A DNA stretch of 64,000 nt from contig JAXLTD010000001.1 of assembly GCA_046330225.1 (NCBI GenBank), positions 248,001-312,000 of the forward strand, written 5' to 3'. The stretch's first letter is position 1. Every line of letters begins with the position of its first letter. Source of the stretch: CANJIV01 sp046330225 (GTDB lineage Bacteria; Actinomycetota; Thermoleophilia; Solirubrobacterales; Solirubrobacteraceae). Below the pieces are notes generated by a model. The model did not search any database, was not told the DNA's origin, and saw only the letters and a program-made list of their open reading frames with translations. The translations under genes and the position numbers were made by a program. Below, one piece after another: positions 16,708 to 24,412 of this stretch.

Positions 16708-17138
16708 GCCTGCCCAAGGAACCAGAGAAGATCCAGTCGATCGATGCGGAGTACCTCTCCGGCAAGCGCTTCCCCTACCAGGAGGACATCGCACTGGTCG
16801 AGGGCGTCGACCTCGAGGCCTCGACGCCCGGTGAGGACCTCAACTGGCTCGAGGACATCGAGCTGCTCGAGGAGGAGGGGACCCCGGCGGTGTTCGACCG
16901 CTACTCGAACTCGTTCATCAAGATCTACTTCAAGATCCCGGAAGGACGCGAGGACGAGATCGCGCGCAAGGTGCTCATGACCCACCTGCAGAGCGGGAAC
17001 TCCTACGGCATTGCGCTGAAGGACCGCTACACGAAGTTCCCTCAGCCTGAGCTCGGCCCCTGGGTCGAGAGTTCGAAGACGGTCGGCACCGACTACAAGC
17101 CGACAGTGCTCGAAGGCTGGGAGCCGCCGCTGCACTGA
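16704..17138 (+). CDS. Small acidic protein of unknown function coupled to mgsC
   Basis: A 144-residue soluble protein beginning with a GTG that overlaps the mgsC stop. It has no signal peptide or membrane segment. The N-terminal half is strongly acidic (EDLNWLEDIELLEEEG); the second half has a basic and aromatic patch (SFIKIYFKIPEGREDEIARK, then GIALKDRYTKFPQPELGPW). I recognise no known domain. Translational coupling to the last synthase subunit suggests a dedicated role in this pathway, for example an assembly factor, an extra subunit or an electron-donor adaptor. This is inference from position only. Confidence 0.78.
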   Translation: MSLPKEPEKIQSIDAEYLSGKRFPYQEDIALVEGVDLEASTPGEDLNWLEDIELLEEEGTPAVFDRYSNSFIKIYFKIPEGREDEIARKVLMTHLQSGNSYGIALKDRYTKFPQPELGPWVESSKTVGTDYKPTVLEGWEPPLH

Positions 17139-17180
17139 CCGCCGCCCCGCCGCGCGCCGGCGGGCGGGTCCGCGGGCCGC

Positions 17181-17197
17181 GACGGGCGCCGCCCGTC
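17181..17197 (+). terminator. Hairpin at the end of the gmaS-mgs operon
   Basis: GACGGGC (17181-17187), a 3-nt loop and GCCCGTC (17191-17197) form a perfect 7-bp stem 43 bp after the last gene. There is no T-tract. It is followed at once by the region in front of the GGDEF gene. Confidence 0.45.
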
Positions 17198-17222
17198 AAG
17201 GTCCGCGGACCGGCGCCGACTA
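17196..17222 (+). promoter_or_regulatory. Possible sigma-28-type promoter before the GGDEF gene
   Basis: TCAAGGTC (17196-17203), an 11-bp spacer and GCCGACTA (17215-17222) resemble the FliA/WhiG consensus TAAAGTTT-N11-GCCGATAA (5/8 and 6/8 matches). The -10-like box ends 10 bp before the ATG, so the leader would be very short. The match could be chance in GC-rich DNA. Confidence 0.3.
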
Positions 17223-17232
17223 CTTCGGCGTA

Positions 17233-19149
17233 ATGGCGGAGCTGTCGAAGGAAGCGAAGGCCGGCGCCAGGCTCCCCGGCGGCCTGGCCCGTCCCCGCGG
17301 GATGCGCGCCCGCATCGCCAGCGTCTCGGTCCGCACCCGGCTGCTCAGCATCGCGCTCGTCGGCGTGGTGCTCTCGCTTGGCGTCGCCGGAGCGGCGCTG
17401 AGCGGCTTCCGCCAGATCGGAGCCAGCACGAACGACGACGGGCTGAATGCCGCCCGGACCAGGATCCAGGACGGGGACATGGTCCACGACGAGCTGCGCG
17501 CGGTGGCCTACGCGGCGGCGCTGCACGGCCGCATGGGCGAGACGCTCGGGGGCGCGCAGCGCGAGGCGGCCCGGGCCGAGCGCCGGTGGCTGAACGACCT
17601 CGAGGCGATCGATCTCCGCGAGCTGCCGGGGCCGGTGGCCGCCCGCATCGCCGACGTCCGGCAGGGCATCGGGCCGTTCGTCCGGTCCGTCGACGACGTG
17701 ACCCAGTTCGCCCGCACCGACCCAGCCCGGACGCGGGTGGCGCTCCAGGCGGTCGAGGCCCGGTTCGCGCGCCTCGAGGTGCAGCAGGCCCGCCTGACCG
17801 CGAGCCTGACCCGCGCCGCCGACTCCGCCCGGGCGCAGGAGGACGAAGCCCGGCGTGCGGCGACGACCCGCGTGCTCATCGGCACCGCCCTGGCGGTCGT
17901 GCTGCTCGTCGGCCTCTCCTTCCTCCTCGGCCGCTCGATCGTGCGCTCCCTGCGGCGCGTGTCGCGGACGGCCCGGCGCATCGTGGCCGGCGACCTCGAT
18001 GCCCGCACGGTGGTCACGTCCTCGGACGAGATCGGCAGCCTGGCCCAGTCGGTCAACGACATGGCCGACAGCCTCACCGGGTTCGTGTCGCGCATCGAGT
18101 CCGAGGCCGACCGCCACGCGTTCGGCCGGCGCCTGGGCGAAGCGTTCGAGATGGCCGACGACGAGGCCTCCGCCCACGCCGTCGTGCGGCGGGCGATGGT
18201 CGAGATCGAGGCCGACGCGCCGATGGAGCTGCTCCTCGCCGACTCGAGCCGGGCCCACCTCGAGTCTGTCGCGTCAAGCCCCACCGGCGGCGCGCCGGGC
18301 TGCGGCGTGGAGTCGCCCTACGACTGCGTGGCCGTCCGGCGCGGCACGCCGGCTGTCTTCGAGGAGAGCGGGGCGCTCAACGCGTGCCCGCACCTGCTCG
18401 GCCGGGGCTGCTCGGCGACCTGCGTCCCCCTCTCGTTCATGGGCCGCGCCCTCGGCGTGCTGCACGTGACCGGCCCGGAGGGCGCGCCGGTCGACGCGCC
18501 GGTCACCGCGCAGCTGGCCGAGCTGGCCGAGCAGGCCGGGAACCGCATCGGCACGGTTCGCGCCTTCGCCCAGACGCAGCTGCAGGCTTCGACCGACAGC
18601 CTCACCGGCCTCGCGAACCGCCGCACGTTCGAGAACCGTGCCCGCGACGTCCTCGCCACGGGCGGGACCGCGGCGGTCGCGATCGCCGACCTCGACTGGT
18701 TCAAGAATCTCAACGACACGCACGGCCACGCCGCCGGGGACCGGGCGCTCAGCCACTTCGCGGCGGTCCTGCGCGACGGGCTGCGCAGCGACGACGTGAT
18801 CGGTCGCATCGGCGGCGAGGAGTTCGGCGTGCTGCTCCCCGGCCTGGGGGCGGTCGAGGCGGCTGCCGCGTTCGAGCGCGTCCGGGCTGCCCTCGATGCG
18901 TCGCTGGCCGCCGGCTCGACGCCGGCGTTCACCGTGTCGGTCGGCATCGCCGACACCGCGGACGCCGAGCGGCTCGAGGACCTGCTCAGCGCCGCCGACG
19001 ATCGCCTCTATGCCGCCAAGGCGGCCGGCCGCGACACGGTCGTGTCCGCGGCGCAGAACGGCGGCCCCCCGCGGGAGCGGGCAGCCGACGTCAGTGCCCG
19101 GCGTGCGGCCAAGGACCACGTCCAGGCCGGGCTCCGCTCGGACGGCTGA
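17233..19149 (+). CDS. Membrane HAMP-GAF-like-GGDEF diguanylate cyclase
   Basis: A 638-residue sensor that should make cyclic di-GMP. A first transmembrane helix lies at about residues 35-57, then a helical extracytoplasmic domain with few motifs, a second membrane helix near 215-235 and a HAMP linker ending near 285. A cysteine-rich GAF-like region follows around 295-445 (CGVESPYDC, then CPHLLGRGCSATC). The C-terminal GGDEF domain has DSLTGLANRR, the metal-binding DLDWFKNLND, and GGEEF as the active loop. RSDD five residues before GGEEF is the allosteric I-site, so product inhibition is expected. The four to six clustered cysteines may bind a metal or heme (unproven). Start at ATG 17233. Confidence 0.9.
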   Translation: MAELSKEAKAGARLPGGLARPRGMRARIASVSVRTRLLSIALVGVVLSLGVAGAALSGFRQIGASTNDDGLNAARTRIQDGDMVHDELRAVAYAAALHGRMGETLGGAQREAARAERRWLNDLEAIDLRELPGPVAARIADVRQGIGPFVRSVDDVTQFARTDPARTRVALQAVEARFARLEVQQARLTASLTRAADSARAQEDEARRAATTRVLIGTALAVVLLVGLSFLLGRSIVRSLRRVSRTARRIVAGDLDARTVVTSSDEIGSLAQSVNDMADSLTGFVSRIESEADRHAFGRRLGEAFEMADDEASAHAVVRRAMVEIEADAPMELLLADSSRAHLESVASSPTGGAPGCGVESPYDCVAVRRGTPAVFEESGALNACPHLLGRGCSATCVPLSFMGRALGVLHVTGPEGAPVDAPVTAQLAELAEQAGNRIGTVRAFAQTQLQASTDSLTGLANRRTFENRARDVLATGGTAAVAIADLDWFKNLNDTHGHAAGDRALSHFAAVLRDGLRSDDVIGRIGGEEFGVLLPGLGAVEAAAAFERVRAALDASLAAGSTPAFTVSVGIADTADAERLEDLLSAADDRLYAAKAAGRDTVVSAAQNGGPPRERAADVSARRAAKDHVQAGLRSDG

Positions 19150-19225
19150 GCCCAGGCGCCCGGGCGGCGAGGCCGCCGGCCGGCGCCCCCGGCGCGGGCC
19201 AGCCGGTCTGCCATCCTGCGACGCG

Positions 19226-19882
19226 ATGGCCGAGCACGTCCTGGTGGTCGACGACGACGCCCCCGTGCGGCGGATGCTCGCGCGGACGCTCACCGCCGGG
19301 GGATATGAGGTGACCGTCGCCGCCGACGGCGGGCAGGCGCTCGCCGCGGCCGAGCGCGCCGCGCCGGACGCGGTGGTCCTCGACGTCGGGCTGCCGGGGA
19401 TGGACGGCCTGGCGGTCTGCCGGCGGCTGCGGGCCAACGGGCTGGCCGCGCCGATCCTGCTCCTCACCGCCCGGGACGCCGTGTCGGACCGCGTGGCCGG
19501 CCTGGATGCCGGCGCCGACGACTACGTGGTCAAGCCCGTGGCCACCGACGAGCTCCTGGCCCGGCTGCGGGCGCACCTGCGCCGCCGCCAGCCCGCGGGC
19601 GAGCGCCTGGCCGCGGGCGACCTCGCGCTCGACGTCTCGACGCGCACCGCGCGTCGCGGGAACCGGGAGATCGAGCTGACCGCGCGCGAGGCCGACCTGC
19701 TCGAGCTCCTGCTGCGCAACGCGCGTGCCGTGGTCTCCCGCGATCAGGCGCTCGACCTCGTGTGGGGCGGGGACGTGGCGGCCAACGCGGTCGACCGCTA
19801 CGTCGCCTACCTGCGCCGCAAGCTCGGCGACCCGCCGCTGATCCACACGGTGCGCGGCGTGGGGTTCGTGCTGCGCCCGTGA
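19226..19882 (+). CDS. OmpR/PhoB-family response regulator
   Basis: A 218-residue two-domain regulator. The receiver domain has the acidic pair DDD at residues 9-11, phosphoacceptor Asp53 (VVLDVGLPGMDG), the conserved TAR at 81-83 and Lys103. The C-terminal winged helix (residues about 125-218) ends in YVAYLRRKLGDPPLIHTVRG, typical of OmpR/MprA proteins. The next gene is its histidine kinase, coupled by a GTGA overlap. A CTCTCA direct repeat with 11-bp period lies before the LolA/ABC operon just beyond the kinase and is a good candidate binding site, since OmpR-family regulators bind such repeats as head-to-tail dimers. Confidence 0.93.
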   Translation: MAEHVLVVDDDAPVRRMLARTLTAGGYEVTVAADGGQALAAAERAAPDAVVLDVGLPGMDGLAVCRRLRANGLAAPILLLTARDAVSDRVAGLDAGADDYVVKPVATDELLARLRAHLRRRQPAGERLAAGDLALDVSTRTARRGNREIELTAREADLLELLLRNARAVVSRDQALDLVWGGDVAANAVDRYVAYLRRKLGDPPLIHTVRGVGFVLRP

Positions 19883-21231
19883 GCCGGCTGAGCCTGCGCG
19901 CCCGCCTGGTCGGCGCCTCGTCGCTGGCGATCGTCCTGGCGATCGCGCTGCTCGGCGGCGCGGTCAGCGTGCTGCTGGACCGTGAGCTGCGCTCGGCCCT
20001 GGACGAGACGCTGCGCCAGCGCGCCTCCGACGTGGCGCGGCTCAGCGCCTCGGCGCCGGCGCTGCTCGCCCGCCCCGGCGCTCTCGACGCGTCGCTGTCC
20101 GGCCGCCAGCTCACCGTGCAGATCGTCGACAGCCGCGGACGGATCGTCGCCCGGTCGGCGGCGCTGGGCGGCCGGATCCTCGAGGGCGGCCGCCTCGAGA
20201 CCGCGGCCATCGCCCGCGGCGCCGACGGCTACCGTGACGCCGTCCTGAGCGGCGGGCCGATCCGCCTCTACGTGGCCCCGCTGCCGGCCGCCGGTGGCGG
20301 CGACGCGCGCGGCGGCGCGGTCCTCGTCGCGTCCAGCACCGCCGAGATCGAGCGGACGGTGGACGACCTGCGCCGCCTCGTCGCGATCAGCGCGCTCGTG
20401 GCGGCCGGGCTCGGCGCGCTCGCGGCGGCGCTGCTCACCGCCCGCGGCATGCGCCCGCTGCGCCGCCTGTCCGGCGCCGCGGCCGCGATCGAGGCGACTG
20501 GGGATCCGAGCCGGCGCCTGCCGGAGCCGCCGACGCACGACGAGATCGCCCGGCTCGCGGCGACGCTGAACCGGATGCTCGGCTCCCTCGAGCGGGCCCA
20601 GGCGACCGAGCGGCGCTTCCTGGCCGACGCCTCGCACGAGCTGCGCACCCCGCTCACATCGCTGCGGGGGAACGCCGCGTACGTCGCCCGGCACGGCGCC
20701 GACCCGGAGGTGCTCGCCGACATCGAGGCCGACGCGGCGCGGCTGAGCGCGCTGCTCGAAGACCTCCTGGCCCTCGAGCGCGAGGAGGCGGGCGCGCCGC
20801 CGGCCGAGGCGGTCGACCTCGCCGCGCTCGTGGCGGAGGCGGCCCGCGGCGAGCGGGTGCAGGCGGGGCGCTGCGACCCGGCCACCGTGCGCGGGGAGCG
20901 GCGCGCGCTCGAGCGCGCCCTCGCCAACCTCGTCGAGAACGCGCGGGTGCACGGGCCGCCTGCCGGCACGGTGACGGTCGCGCTCGCGGTCGACGGCGGG
21001 TCGGCCCGGCTGTCGGTGACCGACGAGGGCCCGGGGATCGCGCCCGGCGACGCCGAGCGGGCCCTCACCCGATTCTGGCGGGCCGCCGAGGCCGCCGACC
21101 GGCCGGGCACCGGCCTGGGCCTGGCGATCGTGCGCGCCACCGCCGAGCGCCACGGGGGCTCGGTGGAGATCGCCGGGGCGGCGGTGACGCTCGTGCTGCC
21201 GCTGGCCGGGGGCGCGGGCGGCCGCGCGTGA
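19879..21231 (+). CDS. Sensor histidine kinase (HAMP, HisKA, HATPase)
   Basis: A 450-residue membrane kinase that partners the preceding response regulator. Membrane helices lie at about residues 11-31 and 168-187 and enclose an extracytoplasmic sensor of about 135 residues. HAMP follows (188-240). The phosphorylated histidine is His253 in ASHELRTPLTSLRG. The ATP-binding part has the N-box NLVENA (Asn354), G1 DEGPGIAPGD and G2 GTGLGLAIV. The start is GTG 19879 overlapping the regulator stop. The overall layout matches the MprB/TcrY type of actinobacterial envelope sensors. The stimulus is not evident. Confidence 0.93.
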   Translation: MSRLSLRARLVGASSLAIVLAIALLGGAVSVLLDRELRSALDETLRQRASDVARLSASAPALLARPGALDASLSGRQLTVQIVDSRGRIVARSAALGGRILEGGRLETAAIARGADGYRDAVLSGGPIRLYVAPLPAAGGGDARGGAVLVASSTAEIERTVDDLRRLVAISALVAAGLGALAAALLTARGMRPLRRLSGAAAAIEATGDPSRRLPEPPTHDEIARLAATLNRMLGSLERAQATERRFLADASHELRTPLTSLRGNAAYVARHGADPEVLADIEADAARLSALLEDLLALEREEAGAPPAEAVDLAALVAEAARGERVQAGRCDPATVRGERRALERALANLVENARVHGPPAGTVTVALAVDGGSARLSVTDEGPGIAPGDAERALTRFWRAAEAADRPGTGLGLAIVRATAERHGGSVEIAGAAVTLVLPLAGGAGGRA

Positions 21232-21248
21232 CTCTCACGCTTCTCTCA
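21232..21248 (+). promoter_or_regulatory. CTCTCA direct repeat, candidate response-regulator box
   Basis: CTCTCA occurs at 21232-21237 and again at 21243-21248, an 11-bp period. This begins one base after the kinase stop codon and lies 48 bp before the GTG of the LolA-like gene. Spacing of one helical turn fits a tandem OmpR-family dimer. The neighbouring regulator (19226-19882) is the obvious candidate. Confidence 0.5.
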
Positions 21249-21295
21249 AGCTCCCCGCGTACGGTCACCCCGTACCCTGAATCAGGAGTCTCCCC

Positions 21296-22504
21296 GTGAA
21301 CCTGTTCCGCCGCCTGCCCCTCTCCCGCCTGCTGGCCCTCATCGCCGCTGCGCTCGTCGTGCTCGGCGCGGGCGCCGCGATCGCGGTCGCGGCTCTGAAC
21401 GGCGACGGCCCGACGCCCCCGCCCAAGCCGCTCGCGCAGGCGCTGAAGCAGGGCCTGAGCGCCGGCGAGGTGCCGGGGGTCACGGCGCGGATCGAGTTCA
21501 CGAACAAGCTCATCGACGGGTCGAGCCTGGCCGGCCGCGACCCGATCCTCACCGGCGCCACCGGGCGGCTCTGGGCCAGCGCCGGTGGCAAGGTCCGGCT
21601 CGAGCTGCAAGGCAGCGATGGCCGGGACGCGCAGATCGTCTACGACGGCACGACAGCGTGGCTCTACGACGCCAGCGCCAACACCGTCTACCGGCTCGCC
21701 GTGCCCGCGAAGGACCGGGCGAAGGCGGCCCGGAAGGACCGCAAGCGGCCCGGCCCGCCGACCCTGGCCGAGATCCGCCGCGGCCTGAAGCAGCTGGCCC
21801 GCAACGCCGATCTCTCCCGGGCGATCCCCAGCAACGTGGCCGGGCAGCCGGCCTACACGGTCGAGATCTCGCCGAAGCACGATGCCGGCCTGCTCGGGGG
21901 CGCCCAGCTCGCCTGGGACGCCGCCCGCGGCGTGCCGCTGCGCGCCGCCGTCTACGCCGACGGCCAGAGCGATCCGGTGCTCGAGCTCAAGGCGACCGAC
22001 ATCAGCTATGGCGCCGTCCCGGCCTCGACGTTCGCGATCAGCGCGCCGTCCGACGCCAAGGTCGTGAAGGTGTCCCTGCCGCGCGGCGACGGCGCCGCCG
22101 CGGCCAAGCGCGCCCAGCGCACGAAGCGCGTGGCCGGGCTCGGCGCGGTGCAGGCCAAGGTGCCGTTCACCATCGTGGCCCCGAAGGCCCTCGTCGGCCT
22201 TCCGCGCCAGTCGGTGCGGCTCATCCAGGGAGACCGGACCCGCGGCGCGATCGTGACCTACGGGAAGGGCCTGGGCGGAATCGCCGTCATCCAGACCCAG
22301 TCGCCGGCCAAGGCCAGTGCGACGCGCGGGGGGAAGGATCGCGGCCCCAGCCTCCCCACCATCTCGATCGACGGGGTGACGGGCCGCGAGCTGGCGACGG
22401 CGCTCGGCACGGCCCTGACGTTCGAGCGCAACGGCGTCTCCTACACCGTGATCGGCTCCGTGCCGCCCAACGCGGCCGAGGCCGCGGCGCGGGAGCTCTT
22501 CTGA
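21296..22504 (+). CDS. LolA/RseB-like envelope protein with N-terminal membrane anchor
   Basis: A 402-residue protein. An N-terminal signal/anchor helix (residues 9-35, RLLALIAAALVVLGAGAAIA) is followed by a LolA-like half-barrel. Typical signs are VTARIEFTNKLIDGSS, IVYDGTTAWLYDASANTVYR and the GQPAYTVEISPK strand. Such proteins in actinobacteria are annotated as outer-membrane lipoprotein carrier homologues, but the bacterium probably has no outer membrane. They are often next to an ABC-2 transporter and a two-component system, as here. A role as periplasmic lipid or lipoprotein-binding partner of the transporter is likely. The start is GTG 21296 with an AGGAG site. Confidence 0.82.
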   Translation: MNLFRRLPLSRLLALIAAALVVLGAGAAIAVAALNGDGPTPPPKPLAQALKQGLSAGEVPGVTARIEFTNKLIDGSSLAGRDPILTGATGRLWASAGGKVRLELQGSDGRDAQIVYDGTTAWLYDASANTVYRLAVPAKDRAKAARKDRKRPGPPTLAEIRRGLKQLARNADLSRAIPSNVAGQPAYTVEISPKHDAGLLGGAQLAWDAARGVPLRAAVYADGQSDPVLELKATDISYGAVPASTFAISAPSDAKVVKVSLPRGDGAAAAKRAQRTKRVAGLGAVQAKVPFTIVAPKALVGLPRQSVRLIQGDRTRGAIVTYGKGLGGIAVIQTQSPAKASATRGGKDRGPSLPTISIDGVTGRELATALGTALTFERNGVSYTVIGSVPPNAAEAAARELF

Positions 22505-23517
22505 GCCCGGCGCCGGGCAGCGGCCAGCCGGACGGGGAGGCGCCCCCCGTCCGGGCGCGCGGCCTGGTCAAGCGCTACGGCGACCTCGCGGCGGTCGACG
22601 GGATCGACCTCACCGTGCAGGCCGGCGACGTGTACGGCTACCTCGGGCCCAACGGCGCGGGGAAGACGACCTCGCTGCGGATGCTGCTCGGGCTCATCCG
22701 GCCGACCGCCGGGCGGGCCGAGCTGTTCGGGCGCGATCCGCTCATCGACGGCGCCCGGGCGCTTCAGGGCGTTGCCGGGTTCGTCGAGGCCCCGCGCTTC
22801 TACCCGTACCTGAGCGGGCGCACGAACCTCGAGCTGCTGGCCGGGCTGGACGGCGGCGATGCGGCCGGGAGGATCGATGAGGCCCTCGACACCGTCGACC
22901 TTGCGGACCGCGCCAAGGACAAGGTTGGCGGCTACTCCCACGGCATGCGCCAGCGCCTGGGCATCGCGGGGGCGCTGATCCGGGAGCCCCGGCTGCTGCT
23001 GCTCGACGAGCCGACCACCGGGCTCGATCCGGCGGGCATGCGCGACATGCGCCTGCTCGTGCGGCGCCTGGCCGACGGCGGGATGACGGTCCTCCTTTCC
23101 AGCCATCTCATGGACGAGGTCGAGGAGCTCTGCGACCGCGTGGCGATCGTGCGGTCGGGGCGGATGGTGTTCGAGGGCGGGCTCGCCGACCTGCGCGCCC
23201 AGGCGTCCTCGGGCGCCTTCCGGCTGCGGACGAGCAACGACGAGCGCGCCCTGGCGGTCTGCCAGGCGCAGCCCGGGATCGACCGGGCGGCCGCGCTGAG
23301 CGGCGAGATCTCCTTCCGGGGCGACCAGGCCGCGGTCGGCCGGCTGAGCGTGGCGCTCGTCGAGGCCGGCGTCGAGCTGCATGCTCTGGTTCCCGAGCAC
23401 GCGACGCTCGAGGACCTCTTCTTCCGCATGACCGAGGGCGACGCCGCTGCGTCCGAGCCCGGGCCCGCTGAGGCCGAGCCCGCCGCGCCGGAGCCGGCGC
23501 CGGAGGCCGCCCGATGA
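22501..23517 (+). CDS. ABC transporter ATP-binding protein, probable CTG start
   Basis: A 338-residue ATPase of the ABC-2 (drug/lipid export) class. Walker A is GPNGAGKTT (about residues 49-57), the Q-loop lies near FVEAPRFYP, the signature is YSHGMRQRLG, Walker B is LLLLDEPTTGLDPAG, and the switch His is in SSHLMDEVEEL. The conserved N-terminal strand VRARGLVKRYGDLAAVDGID has no ATG, GTG or TTG before it. A CTG at 22501 overlaps the previous stop (CTGA) and is preceded by GGGAG with a 5-nt gap, so CTG is the best start. The C-terminal 80 residues include an acidic Pro/Ala-rich tail. It pairs with the permease that follows. Confidence 0.9.
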   Translation: MSPAPGSGQPDGEAPPVRARGLVKRYGDLAAVDGIDLTVQAGDVYGYLGPNGAGKTTSLRMLLGLIRPTAGRAELFGRDPLIDGARALQGVAGFVEAPRFYPYLSGRTNLELLAGLDGGDAAGRIDEALDTVDLADRAKDKVGGYSHGMRQRLGIAGALIREPRLLLLDEPTTGLDPAGMRDMRLLVRRLADGGMTVLLSSHLMDEVEELCDRVAIVRSGRMVFEGGLADLRAQASSGAFRLRTSNDERALAVCQAQPGIDRAAALSGEISFRGDQAAVGRLSVALVEAGVELHALVPEHATLEDLFFRMTEGDAAASEPGPAEAEPAAPEPAPEAAR

Positions 23518-24383
23518 GCGCGCCGGCTGCCGCGTCCCCGGCCCTCGCCGCGGCGCCGCGCGCCGCGCGGGCGCGGCTGCGCACGATCTACCGCTGGGAG
23601 CTGCGCAAGCTGCGCTCGCAGAAGCGGACCTACCTCGGCCTCGGCATCGCGGTGATCATGCCGCTGATCTTCGTCGTGGCGCTCAGCCTGCGCGCAGGGC
23701 AGCCCGACGCGGTCGCCTTCGGCCGCTACGTCCGTGACAGCGGCCTCGCGATCCCGCTCGTCATGCTCGTCTTCGGGTCGATCTGGCTCTTCCCGCTCGT
23801 GACGGCGCTCGTGGCCGGCGACATCTTCGCCTCCGAAGACCACAACGGGACCCTGAAGACGATCCTGACGCGCTCGGCCGACCGCGGCCAGATCTTCGCG
23901 GCCAAGGCCCTGGCCACGGCGACCTACACCGCCGCGGCGCTCGCCCTCATGGGCACCGTGGCGATCGTCGCCGGCACGCTGAAATCGGGCTTCAACCCGC
24001 TCACGACGCTCTCGGGGTCGACGGTGTCGGCGGGGACGGCGCTTGGGCTCGTGGCGGCGAGCCTCGCGGTCTACCTCGTCCCGATGCTCACCGTCGCCTG
24101 CATCGGCCTGCTGCTCTCCACGATCACGCGCAACAGCGCGGCGGCCGTCGTCGGCACGCTGATGGTCGCGCTCATCCTGCAGCTCATCACGATCCTCCCC
24201 GGGCTCGAAGGGCTGCGTCCCTATCTCCTGCCCTCGCAGTTCGACGCCTGGCAGGGGCTGCTGCGCGAGCCGACCGACTGGGCGCCGATCGTTCGGGCCG
24301 CGTGGGTCTGCGCGCTCTACGCGATTCCCTGCCTCGTCGCCGCGTTCCTGGTGTTCCTGCGGCGGGACGTCGCGGGCGGGTAG
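23514..24383 (+). CDS. ABC-2 type transporter permease
   Basis: A 289-residue permease with six predicted membrane helices (around residues 42-62, 82-105, 137-157, 180-205, 212-232, 262-284). An N-terminal cytoplasmic helix contains YRWELRKLRSQKRTYLGLG, typical of the ABC-2 family. The EDHNGTLKTILTRSADRGQ segment between helices two and three is the conserved ABC-2 signature region. ATG 23514 overlaps the ATPase stop (ATGA). Together with the LolA-like protein it forms an exporter unit, probably for a lipid, drug or antimicrobial peptide. The substrate cannot be told from the sequence. Confidence 0.9.
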   Translation: MSAPAAASPALAAAPRAARARLRTIYRWELRKLRSQKRTYLGLGIAVIMPLIFVVALSLRAGQPDAVAFGRYVRDSGLAIPLVMLVFGSIWLFPLVTALVAGDIFASEDHNGTLKTILTRSADRGQIFAAKALATATYTAAALALMGTVAIVAGTLKSGFNPLTTLSGSTVSAGTALGLVAASLAVYLVPMLTVACIGLLLSTITRNSAAAVVGTLMVALILQLITILPGLEGLRPYLLPSQFDAWQGLLREPTDWAPIVRAAWVCALYAIPCLVAAFLVFLRRDVAGG

Positions 24384-24412
24384 CGCGGCGCCGGCGCCAC
24401 CGCTGCCCGGCA

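Noticed and set aside
21296..22504. True outer-membrane lipoprotein carrier LolA
   Set aside because: The fold is LolA-like, but the rest of the window suggests an actinobacterium without a Lol outer-membrane system. I therefore call it LolA/RseB-like only.
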